Shown one piece after another: positions 1 to 5,389 of a stretch of 10,967 nucleotides of DNA (the stretch's first letter is position 1; the number at the start of each line of letters is the position of its first letter). The DNA comes from JBOHHM01 sp050725495. Lineage in GTDB: Bacteria; Pseudomonadota; Gammaproteobacteria; Burkholderiales; Burkholderiaceae_C. The position numbers and the translations under genes are program-made. The stretch lies in assembly GCA_050725495.1 (NCBI GenBank), contig JBOHHM010000191.1, forward strand, positions 1 to 10,967, given 5' to 3'. Under the pieces are notes generated by a model. It was not told where the DNA came from. It ran no database searches and saw only the letters and a list, made by a program, of their open reading frames with translations.

Positions 1-22
1 GGCTGGGGGTGAGCCCCCAGCC
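1..22. terminator. Perfect GC-rich hairpin, possible terminator of an upstream gene
   Basis: A 9-bp perfect inverted repeat (ggctggggg / cccccagcc) surrounds a 4-nt loop (tgag). No strong T-run follows directly; a short tttt lies about 10 nt further on the + strand. It could end a transcript entering from the left, or on the - strand end one leaving the window. The neighbouring gene is not visible, so the terminator role is inferred from the stem alone. Confidence 0.45.
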
Positions 23-34
23 ACTCCCCCAGTT

Positions 35-56
35 TTGTAACTCTGTTGTAACTTTG
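35..56 (+). promoter_or_regulatory. Tandem 11-bp direct repeat, candidate response-regulator operator
   Basis: Two head-to-tail copies, ttgtaactctg and ttgtaactttg, match at 10 of 11 positions. The shared core TTGTAAC recurs exactly 11 bp apart, about one helical turn. This geometry (7-bp half-site plus 4-bp spacer) is typical of OmpR/PhoB-family winged-helix response regulators. The site is about 255 bp upstream of the multicopper oxidase start, so it could serve that operon or an unseen gene to the left. The regulator is not identifiable from the sequence. Confidence 0.35.
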
Positions 57-310
57 GCCACATCCTCCCTGTTCGGGTCGATCGCTGGTTTATTTTATGA
101 CCCGGGCCTGCGTTGATACGTCGGCAAGGCGCTTGTTTTCCTCGCAAACCCGGCCTTCGCATCCGAGCGGCTGCGTCTGTGGCCGGGCGCGGCCTCGCTA
201 ACAGATGCTTACAGCGATCGAGATTCGGGTTGCCTAGACTTGAAACTAGATAAATGGGTCGAGGGTGGAGGGGGGGTTGATCCCGAATCACACAAGGGGG
301 ATCCACCATC
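57..310. other. Gene-free leader upstream of the copper-oxidase operon
   Basis: I see no convincing coding sequence here. The only long open frame crossing it runs antisense over the oxidase gene and has no recognisable product. An AT-rich patch at 91-98 (tattttat) and another at 247-255 (tagataaat) could be -10 regions, but neither has a good -35 at the right spacing. A purine-rich aaggggg at 294-300, 10 nt before the ATG at 311, is a plausible ribosome binding site for the oxidase. The promoter probably lies in this stretch but cannot be placed. Confidence 0.4.
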
Positions 311-2497
311 ATGTATTTGTCCACCAATGCGCCGGCGGCCCTGTTGAGGGAAGCCGAGAAAGCGCGCAGGAACCGTCTTGAGATCGTCCAGGCGCTGTCC
401 CATGGGCAGGTCAGCCGGCGCGAACTGATCAAATGGGGGCTGTTCACCTCGACCGGACTGCTGGCCTATAAGCATGGCCTGAGCCCGTTTGTCGGCAAGG
501 CCTGGGGGAGCGACGCCATCGGCCTGCCGCCCAGCCCCCTGTTCGGTGCGCAGGCCTTCACGCAGCCGATGCCGCGTTTTGACGTGCTGCCGCGGCAGAC
601 GGTTTCGGCTCTGAACCCCTTGCCGACCCGGCTGGCCAACACCACGCTGCAACCCGTGCCGGCCAGCCTGGGCGGCGGCTATGGCCCGATCGAAGGGCGG
701 CCGCCCGGTGAAATCTGGGCCCATCAGGGCTTTACAGACCCTCGGTTCGAGCCGAAGGTTGCCTATGAGGTCTTCCAGAAGGGGCTCGAGCACAACCTGG
801 TCTACAGGCCCGAGGTGCCGCCGAGGCTTAACTGCGGCATCGACCCTGCCGCGTCGGTCCAAACCTGCTTCCATCGCAGCATGCCGGACCAGAACCCGCT
901 CAAGTTCTGGACCTTCAATGGCACTTTCCCGCCCAAGCTGATCCAGGGCCGCTATGGCGAGCCGATTCTGTTTCGCCACCACAACCGGCTACCGGTGGAC
1001 CAGACGCAAAACGGCGGCTTCGGCATCCATACGATCTCGACCCACGAGCACAACGGGCACCACGGGGCCGAGAACGACGGCTTTACCGGCGCGTTCTTCT
1101 TCCCCGGCCAGTTCTACGACTACCACTGGCCCATCGTGCTGGCCGGCTTCAAGACCATCAATGTCAATGCCACCGATCCGCGCGCCGGCAGCCCCAACGA
1201 CAGCGGTGGCATCACCAAGGTTCCCGGCGACTGGCACGAGACCATGAGCACCCATTGGTTCCACGACCACATGTTCAGCTTCACCTCGCAAAACGTCTAC
1301 AAGGGCATCGCCGCGATGTTCAACATCTACAGCGCGCTCGATCGTGGCAACGAAGCGATCAACGACGGCGTCAACCTCAGGCTGCCCAGTGGCCGGGCGA
1401 AAAGCTGGGGCAACCTCGACTATGACGTCAACCTGATGCTGGCGGACAAGGCCTGGGACAGCAGCGGCCAGATGATGTTCGACATTTTCAACTTCGACGG
1501 TTTCCTGGGCGACCAGATGACGGCCAACCTCTTCTGGAAGCCCTACTTCGAGGTCGAGCGGCGCAAGTATCGCTTCCGCATTCTCAATGCCTCGGTCGCG
1601 CGCTTTTTCAAGCTCTCGCTCAGCGACGGCTCGCCGATGATCCAGATCGCCAACGACGGCAACCTCTTGCCGCGCCCGGTGGTGCTGAGCGAGCTTGACG
1701 AGCTGGGCATCGCCGAGCGCTATGACATCGTGATCGACTTCTCGCGCTACAGCAACGGCACCATCCTCCACCTGGTCAACCTGGCCGAGCAAGAGAACGG
1801 CCGGCGGGTCGCGAAGGACTTGTCGCTGGCCGAGGCGCTCTCGGGCGAATCGGAAGATCCCTGTGTAGGCCCGTTCCTCGAGTTCAGGGTCCTGCGCGAC
1901 CCGCCCCAGCCCGATGTGAGCCAGGTGCCCGCCACTCTGATCCCCAACCCCAACCTGTCGACCGTTCCTGTGGCACGCGAGCGGGTGTTCGAGTTCGGGC
2001 GCGGCGCCAAGAAGACCACCAACGACCCGGTCTCATCGTTCTTCGGTCCCTGGGGCATAGGGACCGACGGCGGAGACAAGCTCGCGGCGGACTTCGGCCG
2101 GGTCTCGGCCGCGCCGCGCTTCGGCACCCGGGAAATCTGGACCCTGGTCAACGGCGGCGGCGGCTGGGATCACCCTATCCACATCCACTTCGAGGAAGGC
2201 CAGGTGCTCGCGCGCGACGGCAGTGCGGCCAAGGTGCCGGCTTGGGAGAAGGGGCGCAAGGATGTCTATAGGTTGCGCCCGGGCGGCAGCGTCAAGATCA
2301 CGATGCAGTTCCGCGACTGGGGCGGGATGTTCATGGAGCATTGCCACAACACCACGCACGAGGACAACGCGATGCTGCTGCGCTGGGAGATCGACGACTC
2401 GGGGACTCCGTTCCTCAGGCCGTTGCCGACACCGATCCCGACGCCGCAGGGCGTGACCTTCCTGGCGCCGACCGAAATCCTGCGCACCGCTTTCTGA
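311..2497 (+). CDS. Tat-exported multicopper oxidase
   Basis: This 728-aa protein is a multicopper oxidase, an enzyme class that couples one-electron oxidation of a substrate to four-electron reduction of O2 to water. The copper ligand motifs are complete: HEH at 245-247, HWFHDH at 315-320, HPIHIH at 621-626, and HCH at 677-679 followed by H683 and M688. By family analogy the type 1 copper is held by H621, C678, H683 and M688, and the trinuclear centre by the other histidines. A twin-arginine motif SRRELIK (35-41) before a hydrophobic stretch indicates folded export to the periplasm. The pattern resembles CotA/bilirubin-oxidase/Mn-oxidase-like enzymes, but the substrate cannot be read from sequence. 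The spacing between the first two motifs (about 70 residues) is long, and a proline-rich tail follows M688. It is first in a three-gene operon with a SCO-type chaperone. The ATG at 311 has aaggggg 10 nt upstream. Confidence 0.93.
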   Translation: MYLSTNAPAALLREAEKARRNRLEIVQALSHGQVSRRELIKWGLFTSTGLLAYKHGLSPFVGKAWGSDAIGLPPSPLFGAQAFTQPMPRFDVLPRQTVSALNPLPTRLANTTLQPVPASLGGGYGPIEGRPPGEIWAHQGFTDPRFEPKVAYEVFQKGLEHNLVYRPEVPPRLNCGIDPAASVQTCFHRSMPDQNPLKFWTFNGTFPPKLIQGRYGEPILFRHHNRLPVDQTQNGGFGIHTISTHEHNGHHGAENDGFTGAFFFPGQFYDYHWPIVLAGFKTINVNATDPRAGSPNDSGGITKVPGDWHETMSTHWFHDHMFSFTSQNVYKGIAAMFNIYSALDRGNEAINDGVNLRLPSGRAKSWGNLDYDVNLMLADKAWDSSGQMMFDIFNFDGFLGDQMTANLFWKPYFEVERRKYRFRILNASVARFFKLSLSDGSPMIQIANDGNLLPRPVVLSELDELGIAERYDIVIDFSRYSNGTILHLVNLAEQENGRRVAKDLSLAEALSGESEDPCVGPFLEFRVLRDPPQPDVSQVPATLIPNPNLSTVPVARERVFEFGRGAKKTTNDPVSSFFGPWGIGTDGGDKLAADFGRVSAAPRFGTREIWTLVNGGGGWDHPIHIHFEEGQVLARDGSAAKVPAWEKGRKDVYRLRPGGSVKITMQFRDWGGMFMEHCHNTTHEDNAMLLRWEIDDSGTPFLRPLPTPIPTPQGVTFLAPTEILRTAF

Positions 2498-2500
2498 AAT

Positions 2501-2504
2501 GGAG
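2501..2504 (+). promoter_or_regulatory. Ribosome binding site that sets the start at 2511
   Basis: A ggag sits 6 nt before the ATG at 2511. The alternative in-frame ATG at 2499 overlaps this site and has no Shine-Dalgarno of its own, so 2511 is preferred. It also gives a more normal signal peptide. Confidence 0.6.
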
Positions 2505-2510
2505 CGAATC

Positions 2511-3017
2511 ATGGGAAAGATGCATAGCCCTTGGATGCCTGCCGTGCTGTCATCGGGCATCGTGGCGGCGCTGCTGGCATGGGGCAGCGCGAGCGCGCTC
2601 GCCCAGCCGGCTGGCGTCGTGGGTCACCAAAGCACGGTCGTGTCGGTGGTTCATGGCGCGGTCGGGGGAAGCGGCGGACCGCAAGAGCCTGTCATCTTCT
2701 CGGGACAGGCGTCGATCAGCGGCAAGGTGATCCATGACCCTGATTTCGGGACGCCGCCTGTCCTGGAGGTCGTCATCGACCTGAGCCAGGTCAGCGGCAC
2801 GGGCGTGCAAAGCAGAAAGACCTACCTGGTCTCGACCCAGGCGGTGCTGCACCGGCCTTTGCTCGCGTTCGATCCGTTTGAGCTCAGTTTTCCGTTTTTC
2901 CTCGAGGGCGACGGCTCGCCGGCCCGCTGGGCGCTGGCGTCGTTTGGCATTCACTTCAATGCGGCAAGGGGCATGGCGGTCACCCCGGTCACCGTCAAGG
3001 CGAACCGGCCCAACTGA
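2511..3017 (+). CDS. Secreted protein of unknown function, oxidase partner
   Basis: I do not recognise this 168-aa protein. Its N-terminus has the form of a Sec signal peptide: a short basic start (MGKMH), a hydrophobic core around residues 10-30, and an Ala-x-Ala style site near SALAQ. The mature part of about 135 residues alternates hydrophobic and polar residues with many Val, Ser and Gly, suggesting a small beta-rich domain. It has no Cys in the mature part and no copper-binding His/Met cluster. It starts 13 nt after the multicopper oxidase stop and ends 15 nt before the SCO gene, so it is almost certainly cotranscribed with them. A structural or accessory role for the oxidase in the periplasm is inference from position only. 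Confidence 0.8.
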   Translation: MGKMHSPWMPAVLSSGIVAALLAWGSASALAQPAGVVGHQSTVVSVVHGAVGGSGGPQEPVIFSGQASISGKVIHDPDFGTPPVLEVVIDLSQVSGTGVQSRKTYLVSTQAVLHRPLLAFDPFELSFPFFLEGDGSPARWALASFGIHFNAARGMAVTPVTVKANRPN

Positions 3018-3032
3018 GAGGAGCGAAAGGCC

Positions 3033-3983
3033 ATGGATTTGAAGGCTGGGTGGTCGAGGGTTGCGGCAGCCGTTGTGCTCGGCGGGGCCGCAGCCCTCTG
3101 GTCGGCGGCGCCGGCCCAGACCCCCTGGGGCGCGAACTACTTTCCCAACGTCGAGCTGACGACGCAAGACGGCGCCAAGGTGCGCTTCTACGACGACCTG
3201 CTCAAGGGCAAGTCGGTCGCGATCAACCTCTTCTACACGAGCTGCAAGGACGTGTGTCCGCTGGAGACTGCGAAACTGGTGCAGGTGCAGCGGCTGTTCG
3301 GCGAGCGCATGGGACGGGACATCTTCTTCTACTCGATCGCGATCGACCCCTGGGACACGCCCAAGGAGGTCAAGGCCTATGCGCAGAAGTTCGGCGTCGG
3401 ACCGGGCTGGCTGTTTCTCACCGGCAAGCCCGACGACATCAAGCTGATCACGCGCAAGCTGGGCCTGTCCCGGGCCAGCGATGCGGACAACAAGGATGGC
3501 CACAGCGCCAGCCTGATGGTCGGCAATGTGCCCACCGGCCAGTGGATGCGCCATTCGGCGATCGACAACCCGCAGTTCCTGGCCACGACCATCGGCAATT
3601 TCCTCGGCTGGCGCGACGTGAAGGCGCAGCGCAGCTATGCGCAGGCGCGCCCGCTTTCGATCGACAAAGGCGCATTGCTGTTCGAGAGTCGTTGCTCCGC
3701 ATGCCACACCATAGGCGCGGGCGACCGGCTCGGGCCGGACCTGCTGGGGGTGACGAAGCGGCGCGAGCGCGGCTGGCTGGCGCGCTATCTGGCCGAGCCC
3801 GAGAAGATGCTGGCCGAGGGCGACCCGATCGCCACCAGCCTGTTCAAGAAATACAACAGGCTTCGCATGCCCAACCTCGACCTGGGCAGCGACGATGTTG
3901 CTGCCCTGCTCTCGTACCTGGAGGCACGTACTCGTGCCGACGGCGAACAGCAGCCGGGGAAAGACGCAGCACCCGCCCGATGA
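3033..3983 (+). CDS. SCO1/SenC-type copper chaperone fused to cytochrome c
   Basis: This 316-aa protein joins two periplasmic domains. After a signal peptide (about 1-29), residues 35-195 form a thioredoxin-like SCO domain with the CxxxC pair C71/C75 and the distal histidine H157 (DGHSAS), the three ligands by which SCO proteins bind copper. Residues 205-300 form a class I cytochrome c domain: haem motif CSACH at 221-225 and a probable axial methionine M279 in RMPNL. SCO proteins deliver copper to, or reduce the copper site of, oxidases; the fused haem domain may pass electrons. A gaggag precedes the ATG at 3033. It is third in the operon with the multicopper oxidase, so a role in copper loading of that enzyme is a reasonable inference. 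The other possibility is service to a haem-copper terminal oxidase encoded elsewhere. Confidence 0.92.
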   Translation: MDLKAGWSRVAAAVVLGGAAALWSAAPAQTPWGANYFPNVELTTQDGAKVRFYDDLLKGKSVAINLFYTSCKDVCPLETAKLVQVQRLFGERMGRDIFFYSIAIDPWDTPKEVKAYAQKFGVGPGWLFLTGKPDDIKLITRKLGLSRASDADNKDGHSASLMVGNVPTGQWMRHSAIDNPQFLATTIGNFLGWRDVKAQRSYAQARPLSIDKGALLFESRCSACHTIGAGDRLGPDLLGVTKRRERGWLARYLAEPEKMLAEGDPIATSLFKKYNRLRMPNLDLGSDDVAALLSYLEARTRADGEQQPGKDAAPAR

Positions 3984-4019
3984 TTCACGATGGCTGTCGC
4001 GGTCGGTGTGGGGTGCCAG

Positions 4020-4475
4020 TCACTCCACTTCGACCATCATCTCGATTTCGACGCAGGCCCCCATGGGGATTTGCGCGACGCCGAACGCGCTGCGCGCATG
4101 GGCCCCCTTGTCGCCGAACACCTGGCCGATCAGCTCGCTGGCGCCGTTGGTCACCAGGTGCTGCTCGGTGAAGTCGCCGGTCGAGTTGACCAGGCTCATG
4201 AGCTTGACGATGCGCTTGACCTTGTTGAGGTCGCCCACGGCGGCATGCAGCGTGCCCAGCAGGTCGATCGCCACGGCGCGCGCGGCGGCCTGGCCTTCTT
4301 CGGTGCTCATGTTCTTGCCGAACTGGCCGACCCAGACCTGGCCGTCCTTCTTGGCGATGTGGCCGCTGGTCAGCACGAGTTTGCCCGTTTGCACGAAGGG
4401 CACGTAGGCGGCCGCCGGAACGGCGACCGGGGGCAGGTTGATGTTGAGTGCTTTGAGTTTGTCGTAAACGTTCAT
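4020..4475 (-). CDS. RidA/YjgF/UK114-family protein
   Basis: This 151-aa protein belongs to the RidA/YjgF/YER057c/UK114 superfamily, in the slightly longer subgroup of about 150 residues rather than the 128-aa E. coli RidA type. Classical RidA proteins are trimers that hydrolyse reactive enamine/imine intermediates. The equivalents of the functional arginine (R128 in HARSAFGV) and C-terminal glutamates (VEIE, 142-145) are visible. The deaminase role is not proven for this subgroup. The start is the ATG at 4475 with aaggag 8 nt upstream (4484-4489). That ATG overlaps the stop of the transglutaminase gene as ATGA, so translation is probably coupled. Placing a RidA protein in a transglutaminase/ATP-grasp operon suggests it handles a by-product or intermediate of that pathway, which is inference. 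Its stop lies 36 bp from the stop of the convergent SCO gene. Confidence 0.9.
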   Translation of the reverse strand: MNVYDKLKALNINLPPVAVPAAAYVPFVQTGKLVLTSGHIAKKDGQVWVGQFGKNMSTEEGQAAARAVAIDLLGTLHAAVGDLNKVKRIVKLMSLVNSTGDFTEQHLVTNGASELIGQVFGDKGAHARSAFGVAQIPMGACVEIEMMVEVE

Positions 4476-5389
4476 GGGTTTGGCTCCTTGGGGCTGTCTT
4501 TCAGGTCTTCGCTGACGGGCTCTACCGTCACGCCGACATGCAGTGTATGCTGCGCGCCGCCGTGGATCACGCCGCGCAGCGGAGCGACGTCGGAGTAGTC
4601 GCGGCCTATGGCCAGCGTGACATAGTCCTCGCCCGGCATGCGGTTGTTGGTGGGGTCGAACTCGAACCAGGGGCCCGTGCCGTCCGCGCCCGGGGCGTAG
4701 ACCGCCACCCAGGCGTGCGAGGCATCGCTGCCCACCAGCCGGGGCTGGCCGGGCGGGGCTTGGGTCAGCAGGTAGCCGCTGACATAGCGGGCCGGCAGAC
4801 CGATGGAGCGAAGGCAGGCCACCATGATGTGGGCAAAGTCCTGGCACACGCCCTTGCGCTGCGCCAGCGCCTGCAGCGCCGGCGTGTGGACCTCGGTGCT
4901 TTCGGACTCGTAGCTGAATTCGCGATGCATGCGCTCCATCAACGCGCGCGCTGCCAGCAGCAAGGGCGCGCCGGGGCCAAAGCAGGGCCGGGCATAGGCG
5001 GCGAAGTCGTCATGGCGGGGCGCATAGGGCGAGGCGAAGTTGAACTCGGCCGCCGGGTCGTAAGCGCTGCCGGCGTGGTAGCGGAAACGCTCACGCACCT
5101 GCTCCCAGCTCAGATCGCAGGACGGCAGCGGCGTCGCTGCGGTGGCCACCACGCTGTCGGCGACCACGCGGAGCTCGTCATGCGCGGTCTGCAGCGAGAA
5201 GAAGCAGCGCGTATTGCCGAACACGTCCAACGCTTCACTTTGCTGCGCCGGCTTCGGGCTCACGGTCAGCGTGTGGCTGAGCAGCCGTTGTGCGGCGCTG
5301 CTGCGCGGCTTGAGGTGCGCGACATGCTGCGCTGTTTCCACGGCGGGCGCGTAGTCGTAGCGGGTCTCGTGGATCACGCGCAGTTTCAT
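4472..5389 (-). CDS. Transglutaminase-like cysteine protease/amidase
   Basis: This 305-aa protein has the bacterial transglutaminase layout: an N-terminal beta domain (about 1-85, starting MKLRVIHETRYDY) and a papain-like transglutaminase core (about 140-260). The catalytic triad is complete: C182 in GVCQDFAH, H225 in SDASHAWV and D245 in FDPTNN. No signal peptide is seen, so it is probably cytoplasmic. Members of this group (COG1305) are thought to act as peptidases or amidases rather than cross-linkers and typically sit beside ATP-grasp and alpha-E genes. Its ATG shares one base with the upstream gene's TGA (TGATG), and its own TGA overlaps the RidA start by 4 nt. Length and motifs are normal, so it looks intact. 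In the predicted system it would cut or exchange amide bonds made by the ligase partners. Confidence 0.92.
   Translation of the reverse strand: MKLRVIHETRYDYAPAVETAQHVAHLKPRSSAAQRLLSHTLTVSPKPAQQSEALDVFGNTRCFFSLQTAHDELRVVADSVVATAATPLPSCDLSWEQVRERFRYHAGSAYDPAAEFNFASPYAPRHDDFAAYARPCFGPGAPLLLAARALMERMHREFSYESESTEVHTPALQALAQRKGVCQDFAHIMVACLRSIGLPARYVSGYLLTQAPPGQPRLVGSDASHAWVAVYAPGADGTGPWFEFDPTNNRMPGEDYVTLAIGRDYSDVAPLRGVIHGGAQHTLHVGVTVEPVSEDLKDSPKEPNP

Noticed and set aside
181..194. ggccg/cggcc inverted repeat in the leader
   Set aside because: A 5-bp GC stem is expected by chance in DNA of this composition and has no associated feature.
209..982. 257-codon open frame on the - strand across the leader and oxidase gene
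   Set aside because: It is antisense to a gene with complete copper motifs, and its product is Arg/Gly/Gln-rich with no recognisable domain; a typical high-GC shadow frame.
2550..3707. 385-codon - strand frame opposite the secreted protein and SCO genes
   Set aside because: Antisense to genes with signal peptides, CxxxC and CxxCH motifs; no domain of its own.
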